The notes beneath the pieces are model-generated. The model was not told where the DNA came from, ran no database searches, and saw only the letters and a list, made by a program, of their open reading frames with translations. This document shows, piece after piece, positions 19,736 through 27,396 of a stretch of DNA of 64,000 nt. The stretch is taken from the NCBI GenBank assembly GCA_947573445.1, contig CANPFR010000001.1, positions 22,984 through 86,983 of the forward strand, read 5' to 3'. The position numbers were made by a program, and so were the translations under genes. Position 1 is the stretch's first letter, and every line of letters starts with the position of its first letter. This DNA comes from an uncultured Clostridia bacterium. GTDB lineage: Bacteria > Bacillota > Clostridia > TANB77 > CAG-508.

Positions 19736-20158
19736 TTAACTAACTGTTATTATATTATTACTTGCAAACTTGGCTATCATTGTCAAAATATTGCCTGCTG
19801 CAAATATCAAAATGGCTCCTAGGACAAAAATTGATGCACTTTTTTTGAAATCTGCTTTTTCAGCTGGTGCAGCCATCATATATTTAATAGCTATATAAGT
19901 AAGCATCACAATCGCAACACCTGTTGCAATAATTCTTATCATTTTTATTGCAAACCCCATTGCATTTTTAGCAACTCCATCCGCATTTCCGTTTGTTTTT
20001 GGATTGTCGTAATCATTAAAATTAAAATTACTTTCAGAACTTACAAACTTATCAAGTCTATTACTTCCAGAACTTGCAAACGAGTTTGGTGATACATAAA
20101 AAATACAACCTATCATCAGTAATATAACTAATATTTGTTTTATTTTTTGTCTAACCAT
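19736..20158 (-). CDS. VirB2-like pilin paralogue
   Basis: About 140 residues from the ATG at 20158, chosen because GGAGG lies 5 nt before it (the ATG 15 nt upstream would put this site inside the gene). Signal peptide to about SFA, a mature N-terminus rich in Ser/Asn/Asp, then two helices with 'MMAAPAEKADFKKSA'. The 'APAEK' form replaces 'APSEK' of the other copies. It has its own promoter at 20185-20213 and precedes the two near-identical copies in one unit. Confidence 0.75.
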   Translation of the reverse strand: MVRQKIKQILVILLMIGCIFYVSPNSFASSGSNRLDKFVSSESNFNFNDYDNPKTNGNADGVAKNAMGFAIKMIRIIATGVAIVMLTYIAIKYMMAAPAEKADFKKSASIFVLGAILIFAAGNILTMIAKFASNNIITVS

Positions 20159-20184
20159 TTCTTCCTCCAACATTTTCTATTTTT

Positions 20185-20213
20185 ATTTTACAATAGATTT
20201 AATTTTTTTTCAA
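20185..20213 (-). promoter_or_regulatory. Sigma-A promoter of the three-gene pilin unit
   Basis: Minus strand TTGAAA, 17 bp, TAAAAT, ending about 27 nt before the start codon. Confidence 0.65.
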
Positions 20214-20281
20214 TACCTTTTTCATAAATGTAACAAAAATGTAATATAATTTCAAAATTCAATAAGTATCCTATTACATAA

Positions 20282-20310
20282 AAACGCCACGCTAAAAAAA
20301 CGTGGCTCCA
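20282..20310 (-). terminator. Terminator after the first pilin-like gene
   Basis: GCCACG ... CGTGGC hairpin with a short T run on the minus strand, isolating the 149-residue copy as its own unit. Confidence 0.75.
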
Positions 20311-20327
20311 TTTATCACTCATCAATT

Positions 20328-20777
20328 TTATCCTAAATAGATATCTACATCTTGTACTTCAACAATTCTTTCAATTGAAGCAGATGGAGATTCTGGTTGA
20401 ATATTTGCTGTAGCAAAGTTTTTAATAACTTGTAGAATTCCTGTTGCAGCAAACAATACAATTGCACCTACAAGATAAAGTGTAACTGATTTCTTAATTT
20501 CAGCTTTTTCTCCTGGTGCAGCTGATATGTACTTAATCGCCAACACAATCAACATAATAATTGCAACAGCCATACCAACTACTTGAACAAGATTAATCGC
20601 AGTTGCTACAAATCCTTGAAAAACTTTTGATGTTTGTTGGTCTTTTGATTTGTCTTTAAATTGAGTCAAATCTGAATAATCTGTTTTATCTGTCGCTAAT
20701 ACTGCTGTTGAAATTGTCATAGTAACCATTAATAGGACTAATAATATTGATACAACTTTCATTACCTTTCTATTCAT
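20328..20777 (-). CDS. VirB2-like pilin paralogue, stand-alone unit
   Basis: 149 residues: signal peptide ending near VLA (about 29), a Lys/Asp/Gln-rich mature N-terminus, two helices with 'ISAAPGEKAEIKKSVTLY', and unlike the others an extra polar C-terminal tail of about 20 residues (SPSASIERIVEVQDVDIYLG). It has its own promoter and terminator, so it may be the most independently regulated copy, perhaps a tip or major subunit. Confidence 0.75.
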   Translation of the reverse strand: MNRKVMKVVSILLVLLMVTMTISTAVLATDKTDYSDLTQFKDKSKDQQTSKVFQGFVATAINLVQVVGMAVAIIMLIVLAIKYISAAPGEKAEIKKSVTLYLVGAIVLFAATGILQVIKNFATANIQPESPSASIERIVEVQDVDIYLG

Positions 20778-20832
20778 AGTTTTTCCTCCTTCTTCTATAT
20801 TTATAAATTTATAAACATATCTCTATATTTTA

Positions 20833-20861
20833 ATAATAGCATACATTTTAAAATTTGTAAA
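20833..20861 (-). promoter_or_regulatory. Promoter of the stand-alone pilin-like gene
   Basis: Minus strand TTTACA, 17 bp, TATTAT, about 55 nt before the start codon. Confidence 0.6.
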
Positions 20862-20988
20862 GGGTTTTTTGGTAAAATTTTGTATTATTCTTTTTTGTAT
20901 ATTGGTAAGCATTATGAAAATTTCCTCTTTTTTTTCTTGTCATTTCCTCTTTTTATATATATAATTTTAAAAAAACTAGGAGGAGCTT

Positions 20989-22458
20989 ATGAAAAAATTA
21001 AAAGAAATATTTCTTATTTTATTATTTTTTATTGTTTTACTATTCATCATCACCATTTGCACCTTTTCGAATCCTTTTTATTGTTATGATGAAATTTGGA
21101 ATTTTCAAAGTATTAATAAAATGCATCAAAATAGTCTCATTTATCGTGATCATAATGTGATTATCACTCCTTTATTTTTTCACCTTGGTAATCTCATGTT
21201 TTATTTATTCGGTGCTAATTTAGCTGTTTTTAGAATATACAATGTGGGCATTTATTTTATAAAATATCTTGTTCTTTTTTTCATTTTCAGGCATTTCAAA
21301 ACCAAAAAATCCCTTGCTGCACTGTATACATCTATCTGGATTTGTTTGGATTTTTCTAACATTACTTGTGGTGCCAATTACAACCAATTAGCAACTATTT
21401 TTTGTCTATTTGGCGTATTATTATATTTTTCAAATACTAAAAAAAACTCATATCACTTTTTACAAGGTTTTCTTATTTTTCTAACTTTTTTTACCAAACA
21501 AACCATTGGTATTTATTATGCCTTTGGAATTGTTTTATTTGAACTAATTCACTCTGGTTTTGGCAAAAATTTTTGGAAAAATCAGTTACTTAAACTTTCT
21601 ACGTTTCTTCCCTGTCTCGTTGTTTCTTGCATTATAATGAGTAAGAAGGGAAATTTAATTGATTGCATCAATTTATGTTTTGGTGGTATTTTTGAATTTG
21701 GCTCCAATCATTTTAGCATTTCTTGGAATGTCCTAAAAGAACTTATTTCTATAAGTTTTATCATTGCTTTCTCACTTTTTTGCATCATGCATCAAAAAGT
21801 ACCTACAACCGTTCAAAAAAATACTAAATTTCTTTTATGTGTAAGTCTTGGAAATTCTTTTAATCTATTTCCTTTGGCTAATCCTTACCACATTAATTTA
21901 GCCCTTCTATTTTACTACTTACTTTTTATGTATTTGATGGATCAACTCCTTATTAGTGAAGTATTCACGAGTAAAAAACATAAAATAGTATCCATTTTGA
22001 TTTGTACTTTCATTTTTCTTGCTCATTTCATTAAAGTTGCTCACATTTATTATACAAACCAGCAAGATTTAACCCATTTTGATAAAACTCATCCATTTTA
22101 TAATGTCGCCATCGCCTCCAAAGATAGCGAGCGAATCCAAACCATAACTGCCTATATAAAAGAAAAACAAAAAAATGGCATTCAAGTCATTGTACTCTCC
22201 TACGAAGCTGCATCCTTTATGGTTCCACTAAATTTAAACAACCATGAATTTGACTTACCATTTTCAGGAAATCTTGGATATCATGGAATTGAAAAAACCA
22301 TTTCTAAAATTTCCCATATGAAAAATACCGAATTTCTTATTTTTACTAACGAAAATGATTGCTTTATCCAAGAATCAAAAGAAATTCGAAATTACATTCT
22401 TAACCATTTACAAAAAATTGATGAAATTTTAGAATATTCTATTTACATAAATCAATAA
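20989..22458 (+). CDS. GT-C fold membrane glycosyltransferase-like protein
   Basis: 489 residues with about ten membrane helices. After the first helix comes YDEIWNF, the acidic first-loop motif (D-E) typical of GT-C enzymes of the PMT/ArnT type, which use lipid-linked sugars outside the membrane. The C-terminal ~110 residues are a soluble domain. Start ATG follows AGGAGG by 6 nt. It is divergently placed from the pilin genes with no shared promoter seen. Substrate unknown; it could glycosylate a surface structure, possibly the T4SS pilins, but only proximity suggests that. Confidence 0.6.
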   Translation: MKKLKEIFLILLFFIVLLFIITICTFSNPFYCYDEIWNFQSINKMHQNSLIYRDHNVIITPLFFHLGNLMFYLFGANLAVFRIYNVGIYFIKYLVLFFIFRHFKTKKSLAALYTSIWICLDFSNITCGANYNQLATIFCLFGVLLYFSNTKKNSYHFLQGFLIFLTFFTKQTIGIYYAFGIVLFELIHSGFGKNFWKNQLLKLSTFLPCLVVSCIIMSKKGNLIDCINLCFGGIFEFGSNHFSISWNVLKELISISFIIAFSLFCIMHQKVPTTVQKNTKFLLCVSLGNSFNLFPLANPYHINLALLFYYLLFMYLMDQLLISEVFTSKKHKIVSILICTFIFLAHFIKVAHIYYTNQQDLTHFDKTHPFYNVAIASKDSERIQTITAYIKEKQKNGIQVIVLSYEAASFMVPLNLNNHEFDLPFSGNLGYHGIEKTISKISHMKNTEFLIFTNENDCFIQESKEIRNYILNHLQKIDEILEYSIYINQ

Positions 22459-22505
22459 TTTTGATATAATATATATGTTGATATTTTTTAATAGGAGATG
22501 CCTTT

Positions 22506-22718
22506 ATGAAATTGAAAAAGAAACAAGAAACAAAAAAACAAAAAAACGAATCTGAAGAACAAGCCATTGAAATCATTATGGGAACTGATTCAAATACTGA
22601 TTTCAAACTAGAGATTTCTGATGTTGGGGATTATATGAATGATTTAAAACCAAAAAATCATGAAAAAAATAAAAAACAAATTGTTATTCCAAAGAGCAAA
22701 AACAAAGGGCAAAAATAA
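22506..22718 (+). CDS. Small Lys/Glu-rich protein, unknown
   Basis: 70 residues, highly charged, no membrane segment or Cys. AGGAG lies 8 nt before the ATG. The stop falls inside the following terminator hairpin, which supports a real short gene. Function unknown. Confidence 0.5.
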   Translation: MKLKKKQETKKQKNESEEQAIEIIMGTDSNTDFKLEISDVGDYMNDLKPKNHEKNKKQIVIPKSKNKGQK

Positions 22719-22730
22719 AATTTTGCCCTT
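22704..22730 (+). terminator. Terminator overlapping the 70-residue gene's stop
   Basis: AAGGGCAAAA ... TTTTGCCCTT hairpin followed by AAATTT; the stem includes the stop codon. Confidence 0.6.
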
Positions 22731-22757
22731 AAATTTGTCATTTTTTTCATAAACACC

Positions 22758-22786
22758 TTGACAAATGGACACAATACATTTATAAT
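22758..22786 (+). promoter_or_regulatory. Consensus promoter of tRNA-Met
   Basis: Perfect TTGACA, 17 bp, TATAAT, 38 nt before the tRNA 5' end. Confidence 0.85.
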
Positions 22787-22823
22787 ATTGTTTGCATGAT
22801 GAAAATTCGTTTCAAATTTATAT

Positions 22824-22900
22824 GGCGAAGTAGCTCAGTTGGCTAGAGCACTTGGTTCATACCCAAGGTGTCGAGAGTTCGAATCTCCCCTTCGCTACCA
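22824..22900 (+). tRNA. tRNA-Met(CAT)
   Basis: 77 nt cloverleaf with encoded CCA. Acceptor GGCGAAG/CTTCGCT (first pair G-U), D stem GCTC/GAGC, anticodon stem CTTGG/CCAAG with CAT at 22858-22860, TTCGAAT T loop. The T stem GAGAG/CTCCC has an A-C mismatch at its second pair. The first pair and D arm fit an elongator Met or an Ile-type CAT tRNA; the identity between those cannot be settled from the anticodon alone. Own promoter and terminator, so a single-gene unit. Confidence 0.9.
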
Positions 22901-22902
22901 AA

Positions 22903-22928
22903 AACCCCATTTGCAAAATGGGGTTTTT
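22903..22928 (+). terminator. Terminator of tRNA-Met
   Basis: AACCCCATTT / AAATGGGGTT hairpin followed by a T run. Confidence 0.85.
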
Positions 22929-23078
22929 TTATTATACAAACTCCTACAATGCATTTTAAGGCGTCTTTATTCAAAAATTAGAGATAAATCATTAAAAATT
23001 CTCTAAACAGCTCAGAAATCAAATTCTGATGCCTTTTAGGCATATAAAATAGCATGGTATCAAACAATTGAGTAAAAC

Positions 23079-23111
23079 AAAGGCTCCAGTTAATCAATAA
23101 CTAGAGCCTTC
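23079..23111 (-). terminator. Terminator after the MazF-type gene
   Basis: AAGGCTC ... GAGCCTT stem with T-rich flank on the minus strand, directly after the stop. Confidence 0.65.
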
Positions 23112-23113
23112 TT

Positions 23114-23464
23114 CTATTCTTCTAATCCAAAGCTTATACCAATCGCATTATTCACTTTATTCATTAATTTATTATCATTAATATGTCCTATTTTTTCTTT
23201 TAAACGACTTTTGTCAATTGTACGAATTTGTTCTGCTAGAACAACCGAATCTGCTTTCAAGCCATTTTCTTCAGACGCAATTTTAATATGTGTGGGTAAC
23301 CTAGTTTTTCCCGTTTGTGAAGTAATTGCAGCCGCAATTACGGTGGGACTGTATTTATTACCAGTATCATTTTGTATAATCAAAACTGGCCTAATACCAC
23401 CTTGTTCTGACCCCACAACTGGACTTAAATCCGCATAAAACATATCTCCTCTTTTTACTACCAT
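23114..23464 (-). CDS. MazF/PemK-type mRNA interferase (EndoA-like)
   Basis: 116 residues with the family hallmarks: '[20 protein letters not shown]', RPVLIIQND, 'VIAAAITSQ', '[19 protein letters not shown]'-like C-terminal block. MazF/EndoA enzymes cut RNA at short sites and are held by an antitoxin. Start is the ATG at 23464 because TAGGAGTG lies 7 nt before it; the earlier GTG lies within that site. In Bacillus an antitoxin gene lies just upstream in the same operon. None is seen here in the 680 nt upstream, where a GerS-like gene sits instead. Confidence 0.85.
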   Translation of the reverse strand: MVVKRGDMFYADLSPVVGSEQGGIRPVLIIQNDTGNKYSPTVIAAAITSQTGKTRLPTHIKIASEENGLKADSVVLAEQIRTIDKSRLKEKIGHINDNKLMNKVNNAIGISFGLEE

Positions 23465-23528
23465 AATCTTCACTCCTATTAAATTTACGTATAGAATAGA
23501 ATTTTAAATTACATATTTTAATTTGTTT

Positions 23529-24152
23529 TTAAAGTTGTTTTAATTCTATATTATTATATACTATGCAGATTGTCTCCTTTTTGGTATTATCTTTTACTTC
23601 TAATTTTGTTGGTTTCCCTGTTTTACTGTCCACATGCAACTTTTTATACTTAATATATGTATTTTGACTACGATTTAAGCTGACTTCAAAAATGACTTCT
23701 CCATTTTCCTCTGAATAACTTGAGTCATTCTCTGAATTTTCATAATCTGCTACAAATGTATTCAAAAATAAGCTATTATCTAGCAAATTATGATAATCTT
23801 CATACACTTTCTCCAAATTTAACTTCGAATTTGATATTTTCAAATGATTCTGATTTAGCTCAATTTTTACACCTTCTACTACTTCTCCCGCCTTAACCTC
23901 CTGCATACTATAATCCTCTTTTACTTCTTGTAACACTTCATACGAATTCTGTGTTTTATTGCTTGTGACTGTTATGCTTAGTTCTGCTTTATAATTTTTT
24001 AGGTCATTTAATCTATCTTCTATTTTGTTCTCACTTCTATTCTTACTTATATTATTGCCAAATAAAAAATTTTTATAATAGAAAATACTAAAAATTATTA
24101 AAAAAAGAATTACAAAAATCACGATTTTTTTTAGTTTAACTGCTTTTATCAT
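23529..24152 (-). CDS. Membrane-anchored LolA-like protein resembling GerS
   Basis: 207 residues from the ATG at 24152 (GGAGGGG 8 nt before). An upstream extension of this frame would run into the Dus gene and past a terminator. One membrane helix (about 8-28), a polar linker and a domain with beta-strand pattern ('YKAELSITVTSNK' ... 'EVIFEVSLNRSQNTYIKYKKLHVD' in part ... TGKPTKLEVKD), the layout of LolA/GerS germination proteins, in which 'D.KTGKP.K' is usual. There is no lipobox Cys, so it is held by its helix. Likely sporulation related; assignment from pattern. Confidence 0.5.
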   Translation of the reverse strand: MIKAVKLKKIVIFVILFLIIFSIFYYKNFLFGNNISKNRSENKIEDRLNDLKNYKAELSITVTSNKTQNSYEVLQEVKEDYSMQEVKAGEVVEGVKIELNQNHLKISNSKLNLEKVYEDYHNLLDNSLFLNTFVADYENSENDSSYSEENGEVIFEVSLNRSQNTYIKYKKLHVDSKTGKPTKLEVKDNTKKETICIVYNNIELKQL

Positions 24153-24176
24153 TACAATTCCCCTCCATTTTCTCAT

Positions 24177-24208
24177 GAAAAAAGATAGGCCTAAACCTAT
24201 CTTTTTTG
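24177..24208 (-). terminator. Terminator after dus
   Basis: AAAAAAGATAGG ... CCTATCTTTTTT hairpin with T run on either strand. Confidence 0.8.
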
Positions 24209-24219
24209 TAAAATATATG

Positions 24220-25197
24220 TTATCCTTTATCAAAATATTCAAGAAGAATTTTATAAAACTCTTCTTTTGATTCAATTTGATTGACAGCATTTTTCAAAAT
24301 TGTTGCATTTTTCATGCCTTTTACATACCAAGCAATATGTTTTCGAATTTCACGTGTTGCCGTATATTCTCCTTTTTCCTTTAATAGCAACTCAAAATGC
24401 TCCTGAATCACCTGAAACTTTTCTTCTGATGTTATTTCTTTTGCCTTTTGTCCATTTTCCAAATAATCTTGAATTTGCTTAAAAATCCAAGGATTTCCCA
24501 AAGCGGCTCTTCCAATCATCAAACCATCGCAATTAGTTTCTTCTAATACTTTTTTGGCATCTTCTTCAGAACGAATGTCACCATTCCCAATTACAGGAAT
24601 ATTTACCACAGATTTGACTTGTTTAATACTTTCCCAATCTGCTTTGCCAGTATAAAATTCATCTCGTGTTCTCCCATGTACAATAATTGCCTGAACTCCA
24701 CACTTTTCCGCAATTTGAGCTAATTCCACAGCAACAATATGTTCCTTATCCCAACCTTTTCTTATTTTCAAAGTGACTGGTTTGCTTGCATTTTTCACAA
24801 CTTCACAAATTATTTTCTCTGCCAAATCCAAATCTAGCAAAAGTTTGCTACCATCTCCGTTTTTCACAACTTTTGGTGCTGGGCACCCCATATTTATATC
24901 CACAATATCGGCCATTTCAGAAATAACTTTTGTTGCTTTTCCCATAATTTCTGGCTCACTTCCAAAAATTTGCATCGAAATCGGCCTTTTTTCATTTTCA
25001 CAATGCAACATTCTAAATGTCTTTTCGTCTTGAAAACAAATCGCTTTACTACTTACCATTTCATTACAAACCAAACCTGGATTTCCATACTTTTTTGTAA
25101 TCCTACGAAACGGCAAATCTGTTACCCCCGCCATCGGTGCTAATATGAGATTATTTTCTAATTCAATATTTCCTATTTTAAGTTTTTTTAAGTTCAT
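24220..25197 (-). CDS. dusB: tRNA-dihydrouridine synthase, DusB type
   Basis: 325 residues, the usual length. 'ILAPMAGVTDLPFRR' at the start of the FMN barrel, 'DINMGCPAPKVVKNGDGS' with the catalytic Cys, K of 'VTLKIRKGW', 'IIVHGRTR', 'IPVIGNGDI' and GLMIGRAALGNPW are all present. DusB reduces a uridine of the tRNA D arm to dihydrouridine. AAGGA lies 7 nt before the ATG. It is transcribed from the promoter at 25388-25416 through a leader of about 180 nt. Confidence 0.92.
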   Translation of the reverse strand: MNLKKLKIGNIELENNLILAPMAGVTDLPFRRITKKYGNPGLVCNEMVSSKAICFQDEKTFRMLHCENEKRPISMQIFGSEPEIMGKATKVISEMADIVDINMGCPAPKVVKNGDGSKLLLDLDLAEKIICEVVKNASKPVTLKIRKGWDKEHIVAVELAQIAEKCGVQAIIVHGRTRDEFYTGKADWESIKQVKSVVNIPVIGNGDIRSEEDAKKVLEETNCDGLMIGRAALGNPWIFKQIQDYLENGQKAKEITSEEKFQVIQEHFELLLKEKGEYTATREIRKHIAWYVKGMKNATILKNAVNQIESKEEFYKILLEYFDKG

Positions 25198-25228
25198 TTT
25201 TTAATTCCTTTTATGTTCTTTATCATAA

Positions 25229-25260
25229 AACCCTGAATTACTGATATATCAATAATTCAG
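25229..25260 (-). promoter_or_regulatory. Near-palindromic hairpin in the dus leader
   Basis: CTGAATTA and TAATTCAG arms with a self-complementary TGATATATCA centre, followed on the minus strand by GGGTTTTAT. Could be a weak attenuator or the end of a small RNA in the leader. No further support. Confidence 0.35.
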
Positions 25261-25387
25261 AGCCTTCATTCGTATTCACACCCCATTAATTGGCAACTAA
25301 TTTATATTCCACTTTGCCCATTGCCTTCGTATAGCCATCTAGCTTCCTTTCTGACATACCAATACATTTTCTATTTATGACTTTTGG

Positions 25388-25416
25388 ATTATAACATAAA
25401 AATCTGAAAATTTCAA
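25388..25416 (-). promoter_or_regulatory. Promoter of dus
   Basis: Minus strand TTGAAA, 17 bp, TATAAT, about 190 nt before dus. The transcript would hold the short frames starting ATGTATTGG and ATGTCAGAA. Confidence 0.75.
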
Positions 25417-25586
25417 CTTGTTTTTGGAAACGCTCTCGTTTATTGCAACATACATTTCTATTACTGTATTCAATTTATTTTAATGCGTTTACAAGATTAC
25501 GTATCGTTTGCATCAAAATTAAACCAATGCTGGGCATAATCAACGTAATTAGCATTATGCCTCAATTTGGCCTTATTAAAGGGCTC

Positions 25587-25745
25587 TCCTTTGATTTTTT
25601 CATAATTTCTCTTCTATTTTTTATTTTCTTGATACCTTGTATTTTTAAGTATTCTAGGCATGTTTTTAGGCATTCTAAGGCTTGTTTGTGTGAAAATGAA
25701 TGATTTTTGATTCAAAAACAAAAAACACCCTATGTGAAGGGTAAA
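25587..25745. repeat. Diverged intergenic repeat, copy 1
   Basis: Aligns without large gaps to 39782-39945: a 60-nt block with shared ATTTTCTTGATACC (25623-25636) and CATAATTTC at the same spacing, then a second similar block beginning GAATGATTTTT. About four in five bases agree in the first block by eye. Confidence 0.55.
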
Positions 25746-25771
25746 CCAAGGTTCCGTTTCCCCCATTGGTT
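25721..25771 (-). ncRNA. Possible structured small RNA or its terminator
   Basis: On the minus strand a stem AACCAA/TTGGTT (loop with GGGGG and ACGG), then ACCCT/AGGGT followed by GTTTTTTG, a terminator-like end. I do not recognise a family. It overlaps the right end of the repeat element. Confidence 0.25.
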
Positions 25772-25899
25772 AAAATGTTTTTTTCATTCTACTTCCTCTT
25801 TTTTTGCTTTTATTGTTACAGTCAATGAATGATACTTTTTTATTTTGCTTTTCTGAATAATTTTTTGCAATATATTTATAATAAATATTAACATTATAC

Positions 25900-25928
25900 T
25901 TGAAAATAGCATAGTTTAATTGTATAAT
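25900..25928 (+). promoter_or_regulatory. Promoter of murC
   Basis: TTGAAA, 17 bp, TATAAT, about 40 nt before the start codon. Confidence 0.8.
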
Positions 25929-25970
25929 ATTTTTGCATCATAAATTTTGATTTTTATTGGAGGTATGAAA

Positions 25971-27353
25971 ATGAATTTAGAGATCAATCATTTATCGAAT
26001 TATAAACATATCCACTTAATTGGAATTGGTGGAATTAGTATGAGTGCTATTGCGGAAACGCTACATAATTGGAATCATTTAGTCACTGGCTCTGATTTAA
26101 ATCAAAGTGAGATTACTGATCAATTAAATTCACATGGCATCAAAACAGTGATTGGTCATGACACAGAAAATTGTAAAAATGCTGACTTAATCATCTATTC
26201 AGCCGCCATCAAAGATGATGATCCAGAGATGATAATTGCCAAAGAAAAGAAAACGCCTTTGGTCTCCCGTGGAGAATTTGTTGGTTATTTAACAAAACTA
26301 TACCAAGAATCTATTTGCATTGCTGGTACACATGGAAAAACAACTACTACCTCTATGATCTCTCTTTGTTTTCTTAAAGCAAAAAAAGACCCTTCCATTC
26401 AAGTTGGAGCAATTTTAGATGCGATTGGCGGAAATTACCAAGTTGGAAATAGTAAATATTTTATTGTGGAATCTTGCGAATATCAAGCAAATTTTTTGAA
26501 ATTGTTTCCCAAAACAGAAGTTATTTTAAATATTGATAACGATCACTTGGATTTTTACAAGAGTTTTGATAATATCATCAAGGCTTTTCAAGATTTTGCA
26601 TCAATTTTAACAGAAGACGGCTTACTTGTTACCAATGCCGATGATCCTCATTGTTTGAATTTAAAAAACGTCGTAAAATCCAATTTTATTTCTTATGGAA
26701 TACAAAATACAGATGCCACTTTTGTCGCTAAAAATATTCGTTTTGATAAAAACGGATTTGCTACATTTGATGTTCATAAAGCCAATAAATGGTATCATGA
26801 ATTTTCTCTATCAGTAGCTGGAAATCACAATATCTTAAACGCTTTGGCCTGTATTGCAGTTTGTGATTATTATGGAATTAATGCCCAAATCATTTCAGAT
26901 TCTTTGAAAAGTTTCACAGGAGCCAGCCGTCGCTTAGAATACAAAGGAACTTTTAATGACATTTCTGTATTCGATGATTATGGTCATCATCCAACTGAAA
27001 TTTTAGCCACTGCTAATGCAATTAAAAATAAACAATTTCATGAATCTTGGGTTATTTTTCAACCTCATACGTATAGCCGAACAGCTAGCCATTTAGAATC
27101 TTTTGCAGAATCACTCAAAGGATTTGATCACATTATTTTAGTAGATATTTATGCCGCAAGAGAAAAAAATACAATTGGTATTTCTTCCCAAGATTTATTA
27201 GAAAAAATAAAAATTTCTGGCAAAAACGCACTCTACATCCAAGATTTCACAGACGTTGTAAATTATATAAAATCTCATGCCAAACCACATGATCTGGTAT
27301 TAACTCTTGGTGCTGGAACTGTAACAGAAATTGGACCTATGCTAGTTCAATAA
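25971..27353 (+). CDS. murC: UDP-N-acetylmuramate--L-alanine ligase
   Basis: 460 residues, normal for the family. 'HLIGIGGISMSAIAETL' (nucleotide-sugar domain), P-loop GTHGKTTTTSM, 'FIVESCEYQANF', 'DNDHLDFY', 'ASRRLEYKG', 'VFDDYGHHPTEI' and 'FQPHTYSRT' are all present. It adds L-Ala to UDP-MurNAc in the cytoplasm as the first peptide step of peptidoglycan synthesis. The start is the second ATG (25971), 7 nt after GGAGG; the ATG at 25965 sits too close to it. Transcribed alone, from its own promoter to a strong terminator. Confidence 0.95.
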   Translation: MNLEINHLSNYKHIHLIGIGGISMSAIAETLHNWNHLVTGSDLNQSEITDQLNSHGIKTVIGHDTENCKNADLIIYSAAIKDDDPEMIIAKEKKTPLVSRGEFVGYLTKLYQESICIAGTHGKTTTTSMISLCFLKAKKDPSIQVGAILDAIGGNYQVGNSKYFIVESCEYQANFLKLFPKTEVILNIDNDHLDFYKSFDNIIKAFQDFASILTEDGLLVTNADDPHCLNLKNVVKSNFISYGIQNTDATFVAKNIRFDKNGFATFDVHKANKWYHEFSLSVAGNHNILNALACIAVCDYYGINAQIISDSLKSFTGASRRLEYKGTFNDISVFDDYGHHPTEILATANAIKNKQFHESWVIFQPHTYSRTASHLESFAESLKGFDHIILVDIYAAREKNTIGISSQDLLEKIKISGKNALYIQDFTDVVNYIKSHAKPHDLVLTLGAGTVTEIGPMLVQ

Positions 27354-27357
27354 AAAT

Positions 27358-27394
27358 ATTAAAAAGACGTGCCTTCATGAAGTGCACGTCTTTT
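27358..27394. terminator. Bidirectional terminator between murC and ypeB
   Basis: AAAAAGACGTGC ... GCACGTCTTTTTT hairpin between convergent genes. Confidence 0.85.
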
Positions 27395-27396
27395 TT

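Larger units (their letters stand above)
25198..25970. other. Long intergenic region between dus and murC
   Basis: Holds, from left: the dus leader with a hairpin (25229-25260), two overlapping short peptides in the leader (25290-25365 region), the dus promoter, a diverged repeat element (25587-25745), a possible structured RNA end (25721-25771), and the murC promoter. I see no long gene; the 86-codon plus-strand frame at 25443-25703 lacks a ribosome site. Confidence 0.6.

Noticed and set aside
23465..23473. GTG start for the MazF-type gene
   Set aside because: The GTG lies within the ribosome site; the ATG 9 nt downstream is properly spaced.
25443..25703. 86-codon plus-strand frame
   Set aside because: No ribosome site, hydrophobic T-rich content typical of AT-rich spacer, and it covers the dus promoter region and the repeat element.
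25721..25771. Known riboswitch such as preQ1 or SAM
   Set aside because: The stems do not match any consensus I know; kept only as a possible structured RNA.
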